In this document: positions 34,671-42,715 of the stretch, piece after piece
Layout: each line of letters opens with the position of its first letter
Numbering within the stretch: position 1 is the first letter of the stretch
Source of the DNA: Hyphomicrobiales bacterium
GTDB taxonomy: Bacteria > Pseudomonadota > Alphaproteobacteria > Rhizobiales > Rhizobiaceae
Reading direction: 5' to 3'
Assembly: GCA_900472295.1 (NCBI GenBank)
Contig: UCIA01000003.1
Location: 190,065-244,810, forward strand
DNA: 54,746 bases
The notes under the pieces: model-generated
What the model saw: only the letters and a program-made list of their open reading frames with translations
Databases searched by the model: none
Told to the model about the DNA's origin: nothing
Position numbers and translations under genes: made by a program

Positions 34671-35462
34671 TCATCGGATCTTTGCAGATACCTCGCGTGA
34701 TGCCTGATCAATCGTATCAGCGATGATTTTAGGCTGGGTCGCGAAGAGCGCGTGGCTGGCTGACACCTTCGTAACCTTTGCGCCGATGCGTTCCGCCATG
34801 TGCAGCAACATGGCCTGATCAAATGCCTTGTCCTCGGTGGCGATAACAGCCCAGCTTGGCTTCGAGCGCCACGCCGCATTCTTTAGCTTCGTGCCAAAGG
34901 CCGACATGTTGATGGGAACCTGCGAATCTCTCATGAAGACGACGTCTTTGTCGCTCACGTCATGGGCGAAGCCGGATTTGAAGTTTTCCGGCTTCACGTA
35001 GCCGAAGCCGTCATCTGTTGTCTCGAGTACGAACTCGGTAGCTGGCGCGAAACCTTCATATTGCTGGGCGGATGATTCACCCGCATCGGGCGATAGGGCC
35101 GAGACGTAGACGAGCCCGGTGACCTTCGGGTCTACGCCGGCCTCGGTAATCACTGTGCCGCCCCACGAATGCCCGACGAGGAGCGTTGGGCCATCCTGTC
35201 GGTCGAGAGCACGCTTGGTCGCTGCGACATCGTCCGCAAGCGAAGTCAGAGGGTTCTGAACGATCGTGACGCGATAGCCGCGCTGGGTGAGCTCGTCGTA
35301 GACGCCGCGCCAGCCGGAACCGTCGGCGAACGCTCCATGCACCAATACGACGTTCTTGACGGCTTGTGCGTCGGGGATGCGGTCTGCGGCCTGGGAAGGC
35401 GAAGTTGAGGCGATGGCGGCCGCCATCGCGGTCGCGGCGAGGAGGCTTTTCGATGCGGTCAT
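34671..35462 (-). CDS. Secreted alpha/beta hydrolase
   Basis: 263 aa. A Sec signal peptide (ending SPSQAAD, about residue 27) precedes an alpha/beta hydrolase fold: NVVLVHGAFADGSGWRGVYD (oxyanion region), nucleophile Ser in GHSWGG and a late catalytic His in VSASHALFATQPK. It belongs to the group of small esterase-like hydrolases often found with stress or antibiotic genes. The physiological substrate is unknown. AAGGAA lies before ATG 35462. It is not in an operon with the SDR gene, as a 556-base A/T-rich gap separates them. Its end abuts repeat copy A. Confidence 0.85.
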   Translation of the reverse strand: MTASKSLLAATAMAAAIASTSPSQAADRIPDAQAVKNVVLVHGAFADGSGWRGVYDELTQRGYRVTIVQNPLTSLADDVAATKRALDRQDGPTLLVGHSWGGTVITEAGVDPKVTGLVYVSALSPDAGESSAQQYEGFAPATEFVLETTDDGFGYVKPENFKSGFAHDVSDKDVVFMRDSQVPINMSAFGTKLKNAAWRSKPSWAVIATEDKAFDQAMLLHMAERIGAKVTKVSASHALFATQPKIIADTIDQASREVSAKIR

Positions 35463-36018
35463 TGAAGGTTCCTTTCTGATTTTCGGAGAAAGACGAGTTT
35501 GGTCGGTTCGGGTCTTGAAGAGTGCACCTCCGACCGTTTGCGTACGCTCACAACAGATACGCACGCAAAAGGGTTGACGCCTCGTCGCCGGGCGCTGATC
35601 GAAAGTGCGGGTAAGGGAACTGGAAGGCCTACGGCACCATAGGCGGATACTTGGTTAGGCTGGGGTTCAGGTTGCACTTGGTCGTAGATGGGTGGACGTC
35701 ACAGGGGCCCGTTCGAATGTTTCGGAAAGAGACATTCCGTAGACCTCCATTGCCACTCTCAATCACCAGAATGTATGCGAAACGTGGAGGAAGGTGCTCT
35801 CTAATTTGATTAATAATTTTATCTAGATCAGCAGGTTTCAGATTCGTTGAGAGACGTTGTCATATATTTTTGGCAAATTATGGAAGAATCTTCCATGGTC
35901 GTTCTGAACCGTGCCGACATTGATGGCTCTGCCGGCAGTCCGCCAGACCCGGACTTTCTTTGTCGTGAAAGGAGGTAAATGAGAACGCGCGCGTACTCTT
36001 TTTAAGGCTTCGGGTGAC
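35463..36018. other. A/T-rich intergenic region
   Basis: About 550 bases clearly poorer in G/C than the surroundings, especially 35790-35880. I see no convincing gene; the open frames are short and lack ribosome sites. A GAAAGGAGGTAAATG string at 35968-35982 looks like a good plus-strand ribosome site, but the frame closes quickly. It probably contains foreign or decayed sequence plus the hydrolase promoter. Confidence 0.5.
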
Positions 36019-36798
36019 CTACACTGTCGGTATTGTGCCGCCATCGATGACGAATTCGGATCCGGTGATGCTGCCCGCGCGGTCGGAGGCGAGGAAAGCA
36101 ATCAGGTTCGCGACCTCCTTGGTGGTTGAAGGCCGGCCGAGAGGGATCCCGCCAAGCGACTGCATGATGATATGTTTTCCCGCTTCGACATCGCCACCGT
36201 GCTCCTTGCCCAGCCGCTCCGCCAAGTGAATCGAGGACTCCGTCGCAATCCAGCCAGGCGAGACGCGGGCAACGCGAACGCCCTTTGGCGAAACCTCTTT
36301 TGACAGGCTCTTGCTGTAAGTGGAGAGCGCGGCCTTCGCCGCTGCATAGGCCGTTGTGGCCTCAGGCAATGGAAGCGCGCCCTGTATCGACGTTACATGG
36401 ATCACGACACCGCTGCCGCGTGCCACCATCTCAGGCACGAACTCCCGATCGAGCCGCACTGCGGGCAGCAAGTTCAGTCCAAGCTCCCTGTCCCATTCGG
36501 CATCGTTGAGAGCCATGAAGCCGCCTGCCGGAGCCGATGATCCGCCAAGCATGTGCACGATGATGTCGACGCCGCCCATCCGCTCGCGGACTCCTTTGGC
36601 GAGGGCAAAACACCCTTCAGGCGTTGTCAGGTCGGCGGCCACGAAGCCAGCTGCGTTGAGGCCGTCAGGATTGGAGCGTGCACTGGTGACGACCTGAGCG
36701 CCGAGCTCCTGGAAGAGCGCAACCGTAGCGGCCCCGGTACCACGCGTGCCTGAGGTAATCAGGGCACGCTTGCCCTCTAGAGTAAGGAACGGGATCAT
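36019..36798 (-). CDS. SDR-family oxidoreductase
   Basis: 259 aa short-chain dehydrogenase. The cofactor motif is slightly unusual (TSGTRGTG at 15-22 instead of TGxxxGIG). The catalytic set is intact: Ser in [10 protein letters not shown], Tyr and Lys in [23 protein letters not shown] at the end is standard. HMLGGSSAP replaces the usual NNAG. The substrate is unknown. It overlaps the stop of the upstream SnoaL-like gene (ATGA), so the two are an operon, divergent from the LysR gene that probably controls them. Confidence 0.87.
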   Translation of the reverse strand: MIPFLTLEGKRALITSGTRGTGAATVALFQELGAQVVTSARSNPDGLNAAGFVAADLTTPEGCFALAKGVRERMGGVDIIVHMLGGSSAPAGGFMALNDAEWDRELGLNLLPAVRLDREFVPEMVARGSGVVIHVTSIQGALPLPEATTAYAAAKAALSTYSKSLSKEVSPKGVRVARVSPGWIATESSIHLAERLGKEHGGDVEAGKHIIMQSLGGIPLGRPSTTKEVANLIAFLASDRAGSITGSEFVIDGGTIPTV

Positions 36799-37124
36799 AG
36801 AACGATCTCCAGTTCCGCAATTTGCTCGCTGTCGAGAATGAAGAAGTATCTCAGATCCACCGGGCTGCCGGGGAAGTCGCCGACGACGTGGCTTGTGACG
36901 ACGGTCCTGGAGCCATCGGAGCCGAGAGTGAACGGCTCAACTGTATAAGTGTACTTCCTGGAGGAGCCGGCCTTCCAATGCCGTATCGCATCCCGGCCCA
37001 CATGGGTGTGGCCCTCGTCCCTGACGATCGCGCCGTGGGTGAAACACCGGGCGACGGCCTCGGCGTCGCGGCTTCCATCAGCTTCAAAATAGTCCGCTAT
37101 AGGCTTGGGTAGCTTGATGCTCAT
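36795..37124 (-). CDS. SnoaL/NTF2-like domain protein
   Basis: 109 aa. A single cone-shaped NTF2-like fold is suggested by [33 protein letters not shown] and [10 protein letters not shown], with beta strands to the end. Such proteins act as small hydrolases, isomerases or binding proteins; the activity here is unknown. The start is ATG 37124, six bases after AGGAG; the ATG at 37130 touches the ribosome site. Its stop overlaps the SDR start, so they are translated together and perhaps act on the same small molecule. Confidence 0.82.
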   Translation of the reverse strand: MSIKLPKPIADYFEADGSRDAEAVARCFTHGAIVRDEGHTHVGRDAIRHWKAGSSRKYTYTVEPFTLGSDGSRTVVTSHVVGDFPGSPVDLRYFFILDSEQIAELEIVL

Positions 37125-37222
37125 TTCCATCTCCTGGCGTCTGTCTGGTTGGTTTGGGTGGCTGCTTCGTTCCACATCCCAACCTGCTGTGAGCAAACTT
37201 AGAGATAGACATCCGGTTCGAT

Positions 37223-37241
37223 AATCGGGATAAATCGGGAT
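37223..37241. promoter_or_regulatory. Tandem AATCGGGAT repeats upstream of the LysR gene
   Basis: AATCGGGAT occurs at 37223-37231 and again at 37233-37241, a ten-base period, followed by GTGTTGATAC. It sits in the 140-base divergent region between the SnoaL/SDR operon and lysR and may be a regulator binding site. Confidence 0.45.
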
Positions 37242-37264
37242 GTGTTGATACGAAAATCGCAACA

Positions 37265-38161
37265 ATGCCACGCCATAGCCTGACCGACCTCGACGCGGTT
37301 CTCGCCATTGCGCGCAAACGATCATTTCGCGCCGCTGCGCTCGAGCTTGGGATATCCCCCACTGCGATCAGCAATGCGATTGGCAAGTTGGAAAAACAGC
37401 TTGGCATCCGCCTGTTCAACCGGACGACCCGCAGTGTGTCGCTGACGGATGCCGGGCAGAGCTTTGTCGACCAGGTCGCTCCAGCCATGGATGACATCTA
37501 CCAGGCGATGGACAGCGCCATGTCCCAACAGCAAACCCCTTCAGGGACGCTGCGGATCAACGCGTTCGCCATGGCTGCTCGGGAAGCCCTCTCCCCCCTG
37601 GTGCTCAGGTTTCTTAGACAATACCCGCAGGTGCACGTTGACGTCGTCACCGAAGGCCGCATCGTCGACATTGTCGCGGCGGGTTTCGACATGGGCATCC
37701 GCAGTGCGGATCTTGTCCCAAGCGACATGATCGCGGTCCCGTTTGGGCGGGCGCAGAGCTACGCAGTCGTAGCGTCGCCCACATATTTTGAACACCGTGA
37801 AAAGCCCATGATCCCTCCGGACCTTCTTTCTCACTCATGTATTCGCGTCAGGTTACCTAACGGCGCGCTGTTTCGCTGGCCTTTCGAGAAGGATGGTCGA
37901 TTGGAACAGATTGACGTCAAAGGGCCGATCACGCTCGACGAAGCGAGCCTGACCAGAACCGCTGCCTTGGAAGGTGTTGGGATCGGCTTTGTTTGGGAGG
38001 CCGATGTACGCGAAGACCTGGCGGCAGGACGGCTCGTGCGCCTCCTGCAGGATTGGACGCCAGCACTCTCGTCTCTGTGCCTCTACTACCCGGGCCGGCG
38101 GAATCCATCAGCGGCGTTCAAGGCCTTTATCGAGATGGCAAGAGGCACAGTACGGGACTAG
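37265..38161 (+). CDS. LysR-family transcriptional regulator
   Basis: 298 aa. The N-terminal winged HTH ([40 protein letters not shown]) and a periplasmic-binding-like sensor domain ([41 protein letters not shown]) are complete. It is of the broad DsdC/AaeR-like class with small-molecule inducer unknown. It is divergent from the SnoaL-SDR operon, the usual position of a LysR regulator relative to its target. The start codon has little ribosome-site support, but it is the only ATG giving the full HTH. Confidence 0.9.
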   Translation: MPRHSLTDLDAVLAIARKRSFRAAALELGISPTAISNAIGKLEKQLGIRLFNRTTRSVSLTDAGQSFVDQVAPAMDDIYQAMDSAMSQQQTPSGTLRINAFAMAAREALSPLVLRFLRQYPQVHVDVVTEGRIVDIVAAGFDMGIRSADLVPSDMIAVPFGRAQSYAVVASPTYFEHREKPMIPPDLLSHSCIRVRLPNGALFRWPFEKDGRLEQIDVKGPITLDEASLTRTAALEGVGIGFVWEADVREDLAAGRLVRLLQDWTPALSSLCLYYPGRRNPSAAFKAFIEMARGTVRD

Positions 38162-38233
38162 ATGTGGTCATGGCGCAGGCCCTCAAGTCTCCAGAACGGT
38201 CCTGCTCAACAACTCGTGCGCATGTCAGCATGT

Positions 38234-38267
38234 CCTGAAAGCCGAATGGGCCTGAAAGCCGAATAGG
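38234..38267. repeat. 17-bp tandem duplication
   Basis: Two adjacent copies of CCTGAAAGCCGAATGGG, the second with one change (A for G). It lies in the 119-base gap between the convergent lysR and lipid kinase genes. Confidence 0.85.
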
Positions 38268-38280
38268 CATGACAGCTATT

Positions 38281-39255
38281 TCATGAATTCTTGATAGGCA
38301 GATCACCCGACAATGCGAGGTCTGCGCGGATTGCCCGACGAAACATTTCCGCCCCTTCTGGAGTGTCCACGGCTGGAGGCGCGAGGACCGAGATCGCCTT
38401 TGGATGGACCTTGAAATGGGCTGGTGTCGAGGTGACGATCTCACCATCGGTGTTGACCGGCATCGGCTTCTCCGTTTCGATGTCGAACTCGACGCACCTG
38501 GCCGTGCGCACCTCTCGCCAGGCGCCATGCGTTCCAGAGCGGAACGAGCGGAGCATCAGCGCCAGCTTCCAGAGATTCGTCATTTCCAAACTGTAGAGAT
38601 CGAGATGTCCGTCATCGATCTCGGCCGTTTCTTCCACGACATTGCCGCCGCCGTAGTGCCGACCGTTTCCAACCGCGATCTGGTAGGTTTCGGCTTTGAT
38701 CGCCGCGCCTTTCTCGGTAATCTTGGCGTGAAACCTCGTGGCCCGCGTCAACACTTTCATCGCCGCCAGCGCATAGCCAAGCCTGCCAAAACGCTTCTTT
38801 AGAGCGGGGTCCAAACCCTGCGCCAGTTCGGTGCTGAGGCCGATGCTCGCGACGTTGAAAAACGCATGACCATTAACCGTGCCGATATCGATCAGCCGGG
38901 TCTGGCCTCGCGCGATCACATCGGCGGCCAGCAGGAGATCCATCGGAATATTGAGTGTGCGAGCAAGGTCGTTCGCCGTTCCCATAGGAATAATCCCCAT
39001 CGGCAGGCCGCTTTCCATCACCGCCATTGCTGCGGACGACACCGAACCATCGCCACCGCACACAACCACAAGATCGGCCATATGGCGTAAGCGAACGATG
39101 TCACGAGCGATCTCAGGCAACGCTTCGAACGTTTCGACCGTGACGGAAAGCCGGCCTCGCTCCAGCCGCTCCACAATTGGCGCGATCATCTCCTGGCCGC
39201 GCCGCGCCTTGGGATTGAGGAGCAGCAATGCGCGCCTTTTAGCTAATTTACTCAT
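38281..39255 (-). CDS. Diacylglycerol/lipid kinase family protein (YegS/BmrU-like)
   Basis: 324 aa. Motifs of the DAGK catalytic domain: LLLNPKARRGQE at the N-terminus, the nucleotide-binding VVCGGDGSVSSAA, and IPMGTANDLARTL. The second, beta-rich domain includes VGNGRHYGGGNVV and DGHLDLYSLEMTN. It would phosphorylate a lipid or sphingoid substrate at the inner membrane; the exact substrate is unknown. It converges on lysR. No operon partner; a repeat-rich region lies upstream. Confidence 0.88.
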   Translation of the reverse strand: MSKLAKRRALLLLNPKARRGQEMIAPIVERLERGRLSVTVETFEALPEIARDIVRLRHMADLVVVCGGDGSVSSAAMAVMESGLPMGIIPMGTANDLARTLNIPMDLLLAADVIARGQTRLIDIGTVNGHAFFNVASIGLSTELAQGLDPALKKRFGRLGYALAAMKVLTRATRFHAKITEKGAAIKAETYQIAVGNGRHYGGGNVVEETAEIDDGHLDLYSLEMTNLWKLALMLRSFRSGTHGAWREVRTARCVEFDIETEKPMPVNTDGEIVTSTPAHFKVHPKAISVLAPPAVDTPEGAEMFRRAIRADLALSGDLPIKNS

Positions 39256-39393
39256 TCAATCATCGGCCCGTTGGTTCATGGCTCAACGCACATAAGGTCA
39301 CTGCTTCGAGATTGCGACCGCAACCGACGCTTCCGACCCGATGCGGACCGACCTCGCCGCGATGTGAACGGCAAGGACGCATGCGGCAACGTT

Positions 39394-39657
39394 CCCTCCC
39401 CCTTGTGGGGAGGGCTATCGCATATGACATTTTCTGAGATGTTTTGCCCGGCACTTACCCCCACCCTTAATCCCTCCCCACAAGGGGGAGGGAGACTCTG
39501 CTGGCGCTGATCTCGGCAAATTATTGAGGTCTGGATGCAGGGGCGGAGATAAACAGGGCGCGCGGCAGCGTTCCCTCCCCCTTGTGGGGAGGGTTAGGGT
39601 GGGGGTCCCTCTTCGTAAGAAATCCATATGCGATTGCCCTGCCCTTGTGGGGAGGGC
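39394..39657. repeat. Cluster of CCCTCCCC/GGGGAGGG palindromes
   Basis: Cores at 39394-39414, 39471-39493, 39573-39593 and a partial one near 39636-39657. The first pair is head-to-head, as in the two-headed element at 10474-10569; the others are single heads. Confidence 0.85.
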
Positions 39658-39725
39658 TAAAGTGGAGTTCCTCTTCGCAAAACTTCATATGCGATTGGCC
39701 TGCGATGAAATGGGGCCGCTTAGCG

Positions 39726-39843
39726 GACGGAGAGGTGGCCGGCGCTGTCATCTGCGATTGGCCTGCCGCCAATCGAGCGCAAGTGCAGTGCCATAGCCCC
39801 CTTGGCCGCGCAGCTCCCTTGCGTATACCCTGCCCGCACCACA
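39726..39843. repeat. ~118-bp repeat, copy B
   Basis: Same orientation and same landmark strings as copy A at 34535-34652, with scattered substitutions. It ends just before the ribosome site of the DOPA dioxygenase-like gene, so it may supply promoter or leader sequence. Confidence 0.85.
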
Positions 39844-39865
39844 ATCACCGAGGGGAGTCATCAAG

Positions 39866-40288
39866 GTGAACGCAGCCCAAGCCAATTCACCAAGACCGCT
39901 CGCCGAGATCGCCAGCTATCACGCCCATATCTACTATGACGGCCAAGCCGAGCGCCAACATGCCGAATGGCTGCGCCTGCGCATCGGCGAACGTTTCCGC
40001 GTGCGCCTGGGCAACTGGCGCGACGAGCCGGTCGGCCCGCATGAGCAGGCCATGTACCAGGTCTCCTTCGCCACCGAGATCTTCGCCACGCTGGTTCCCT
40101 GGCTGATGCTGAATCATGGCGGCCTCAGCATCCTCATCCACCCCAACACCACCAACCCCAAACGCGACCATCTGGTCGACCCCCTCTGGATCGGCCGGGC
40201 GCTGGGGGTGCACGCGGAGGTGCTCGGCGAGGAAGATGAGGCGGAAGCGGCGCTGGAGGTGAATACGGAGCCGACGCTGGGGGCTTAG
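39866..40288 (+). CDS. DOPA 4,5-dioxygenase family protein
   Basis: 140 aa. The family signature is visible: ASYHAHIYYDGQAERQHAEW with His19 and His21, [30 protein letters not shown] and DHLVDPLWIGRAL. Members cleave catechol-type rings, as in fungal DOPA dioxygenase; bacterial substrates are mostly unknown. The start is GTG 39866, after AGGGGAG at good spacing. Its last 183 bases are duplicated with about 22 differences at 40904-41086. Leader sequence derives from repeat copy B. Confidence 0.85.
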   Translation: MNAAQANSPRPLAEIASYHAHIYYDGQAERQHAEWLRLRIGERFRVRLGNWRDEPVGPHEQAMYQVSFATEIFATLVPWLMLNHGGLSILIHPNTTNPKRDHLVDPLWIGRALGVHAEVLGEEDEAEAALEVNTEPTLGA

Positions 40289-40628
40289 GGGGTGGTGCGG
40301 TTGGGGCTCGGGCTGGGATCGCATTCGCAACAGTTTAGCTTAGTCGTCCATGACCGACCGCTTTGCGCCTCAACTCAGAGGTAAGGCGCACTGTTGCGAC
40401 ATCTCATAGGCAGACACGCAAAGCGCTGGTGAAGCGGACGCCGACGCCCTCACCTCGCGGCTTAAGTTATGATGCAGCAACGCAACACCTTGCAGGTTAT
40501 TCGTTGCGCTCTCGTATATGAATTTAGTGACACGGAATCCAAAAAGTCCCTCGGTAAGGCTTTACGTCCATTCTTTTCAACTTCACGACTTCTTCAGTGA
40601 CGATTCGATCGTCAAAAGGAGCGACATC
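40289..40628. other. Intergenic region after the DOPA dioxygenase-like gene
   Basis: About 340 bases. Near 40472-40512 a small imperfect hairpin (GCAACGCAA with TTCGTTGCG) is visible. No gene or named element recognised. Confidence 0.4.
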
Positions 40629-40859
40629 ATGATGCCTCGACATTGGAAGGTCTTGCTGGATGGGCACGGGGAGTGTGACACGGGCGCCGTAGTTACCAAT
40701 GACGGAGAGGTCATAGGGACTTGGTGGCTCGTGGAAGACGTATTCTACACCTTCACTCCGGACGGGGCAGAGAGACATATCTTCCTCGAGCCTCAATTGG
40801 GGATACTGTGCTCGCATATTGCGGAGTGGCATGAGGGCCGAGAACCAGTTCAGGACTAA
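40629..40859 (+). CDS. Small hypothetical protein
   Basis: 76 aa ([20 protein letters not shown] through [11 protein letters not shown]). I do not recognise the family. It is acidic, with [21 protein letters not shown] suggesting a small beta-rich fold, and has no signal peptide or membrane segment. ATG 40629 is preceded by AAAAGGAG at seven bases, a good ribosome site; an upstream in-frame start at 40518 lacks one. It sits between a complete gene and a duplicated 3' fragment of that gene, with base composition lower in G/C than the core genes, suggesting acquired sequence. Confidence 0.5.
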   Translation: MMPRHWKVLLDGHGECDTGAVVTNDGEVIGTWWLVEDVFYTFTPDGAERHIFLEPQLGILCSHIAEWHEGREPVQD

Positions 40860-40903
40860 CTCACTCATCTGTAATCGGGGTGCCATCGCCGTTTCCACGG
40901 CAG

Positions 40904-41086
40904 ATGCTGAACCACGGCGGCCTGAGCATCCTCATCCACCCTAACACCACCAACCCTAAGCGCGACCATCTGATCAACCCAATCTGGATAGGGCGAGCGT
41001 TGGGGGTGCACGGCGAGGCTCTGGCCGAGGACGATGAGGCGGAAGAGGCGCTGGAGGTGAATACGGAGCCGACGCTGGGGGCTTAG
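40904..41086 (+). pseudogene. 3' fragment of a DOPA dioxygenase-like gene
   Basis: 183 bases, ungapped against 40106-40288, encoding the C-terminal 60 residues ([15 protein letters not shown] through EPTLGA). About 22 differences, many in third positions, and an identical 3' end. The 5' half with the His motif is absent, so it cannot be functional. It is the remnant of a diverged second gene or of a partial duplication. Confidence 0.8.
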
Positions 41087-41297
41087 GAAGAGGCGAGGCA
41101 TTCTGGAATTTCGGATCGGCCTCGGAAATCGCATTCGTCTGCAGGTCTGGCTCAGGCGGGCGGCCGAAAGTCAGAAGCGCATGTCGGCCCCCAACATTCG
41201 AGAGCGATGAGAGACTAGCTTCGCTGATTGACGATAATGATCATAGGAGTGTATTTGAAATCTATTGCGGCTACGGGGTCGATCTTTGAATATCAAC

Positions 41298-42635
41298 ATG
41301 TCTTTGAAGTGCGACGAATGCTCAAACCAGACGAACTGTCGCGTAGGAATGAGTAATCGCGACGTGCAGCCTTTGAAGTTTTCTTGCAAGAAATGCGGGA
41401 CCCTTATTGGAATTCACGTAACTGCCAAGGGCGCAGACACTCTCGACAATCGGGCCATCGAAGCAATCCGATCAGGCAAGAAGCCACAAGATCTATATCT
41501 GAATCAAGGGGTCAAGTGGGCGGTTACAAACGCGTCTGAAGTGTTCCTAGAAGGAATGTTTGATGCGAAGGTAGACTTCGTAGACCTACATCTGGACTTT
41601 CCAGTCGTCTTTGGAGTTTATGTTCCAGGGAACACACCTTACATGCAAGCAGTCGGCCGTTCGAGCGCCCGAATGGCCGCCTTCCACCGTGAGAGGCTGG
41701 GCATAATCAATGACCAGTACAAGAAGTATCCGCAGGTCATCGAGCTGATTTCTAAATACGTGAAGGGCTTTTACGGACCATTCAGCGATTACGCTAAAAA
41801 GCGTTTCAAACTTCAGGTGAAATCGCAAAAAATGGAAGACGTTACCGCCGCCCTCTACACAGTGGTGAGTCACTACGTTCTACCTTTCACCTTGCCTGAT
41901 GATAGTCAGGTGCTCGTTCGGAAATATACCGGAACCGCTGTCGATCTCATGCAGAACAAGAAAGCGGCAACGGCCGTATTCCTGCAGGAGCTTTTCGATA
42001 CGGATTTCCTAACGAGCCTCCAACGTGATTGCTTGAAAATCTACAAGCCGATCTTCGACGCTGAATTGCCGCTGCGACCAGCCCTCTTTTTGGATGTCGA
42101 CAGCACGTACGCTGCTGGAAGGACGGCAATGCGTGTTAGCTCTCAGGATTTCACGGAGTACCGTGAGGTCTACAAGGACATGGCGGAGATCTTGAGCCGC
42201 CAACTGGTTCTGGTGGCTGGTATGGGCAATCTCATCGAACGTGGAGACCACAACGCCTTCGCGGTGAGGACAAGCAAGAGCGGAAAGCAACTGTCACCCG
42301 CATCACTAAACCAATATGCCGACGTAGCCTTGGGGAATAAGCTGCAAGACCTAGACAGCGGATGGCATACCATCGACCCGCTCGCTCATGACAACGAGCT
42401 GAGGAATGCCATCGCGCACAACAAAATCGACTACGACGACGTGACACAGATCATCACCTATTACCCGAAACTGGAAGGCATGGAGCGGGAGAAGAAGCGA
42501 GAAATTCAGCTTCTCGATTACATGCACCGCTTGCTCGCGCTTTTCCGCGAAGTGCACCGTCTCCACCACCTCGTAAAATGTCTCAATTACGCGCTGCTGA
42601 TCGAACCTGGTGCCAGCATGGTGAAGCGCCCATAG
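41298..42635 (+). CDS. Zinc-ribbon protein with a C-terminal HEPN-like RxxxxH motif
   Basis: 445 aa, family not recognised. Residues 5-40 have paired Cys motifs (CDECSNQTNC, then CKKCGTLIG) that suggest a zinc ribbon. A long mixed helical middle follows. Near the C-terminus ELRNAIAHNKIDYDDVTQII contains Arg-(x4)-His, the catalytic signature of HEPN ribonucleases, set between predicted helices as in that fold (LLDYMHRLLALFREVHRLHH follows). HEPN proteins with this motif are common in toxin, anti-phage and abortive systems; that role here is inference. Base composition is visibly richer in A/T than neighbours. The start is uncertain: ATG 41298 gives the first Met before the ribbon, with TTG at 41286 or 41265 possible. 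It converges on the HNH gene. Confidence 0.65.
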   Translation: MSLKCDECSNQTNCRVGMSNRDVQPLKFSCKKCGTLIGIHVTAKGADTLDNRAIEAIRSGKKPQDLYLNQGVKWAVTNASEVFLEGMFDAKVDFVDLHLDFPVVFGVYVPGNTPYMQAVGRSSARMAAFHRERLGIINDQYKKYPQVIELISKYVKGFYGPFSDYAKKRFKLQVKSQKMEDVTAALYTVVSHYVLPFTLPDDSQVLVRKYTGTAVDLMQNKKAATAVFLQELFDTDFLTSLQRDCLKIYKPIFDAELPLRPALFLDVDSTYAAGRTAMRVSSQDFTEYREVYKDMAEILSRQLVLVAGMGNLIERGDHNAFAVRTSKSGKQLSPASLNQYADVALGNKLQDLDSGWHTIDPLAHDNELRNAIAHNKIDYDDVTQIITYYPKLEGMEREKKREIQLLDYMHRLLALFREVHRLHHLVKCLNYALLIEPGASMVKRP

Positions 42636-42715
42636 CCACCTAGTTCGACTCTTCCGGAGCTCTCAACCAGGGCCGCCAATAGCTCACTACCTTGACTGAT
42701 CAGATAGACCTTGGA

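Larger units (their letters stand above)
39256..39865. other. Repeat-rich intergenic region upstream of the DOPA dioxygenase-like gene
   Basis: About 600 bases without a credible gene. It contains at least three full copies and one partial copy of the CCCTCCCC-type palindrome (39394-39657) and copy B of the 118-bp repeat (39726-39843). CATATGCGATTG strings recur. Confidence 0.7.

Noticed and set aside
39256..39865. A CRISPR array from the recurring palindromes
   Set aside because: The units are irregularly spaced, differ in orientation and have no uniform spacers; no cas genes are nearby.
40518..40628. An upstream start for the small hypothetical gene at 40629
   Set aside because: The extension lacks a ribosome site, while AAAAGGAG precedes ATG 40629 at good spacing.
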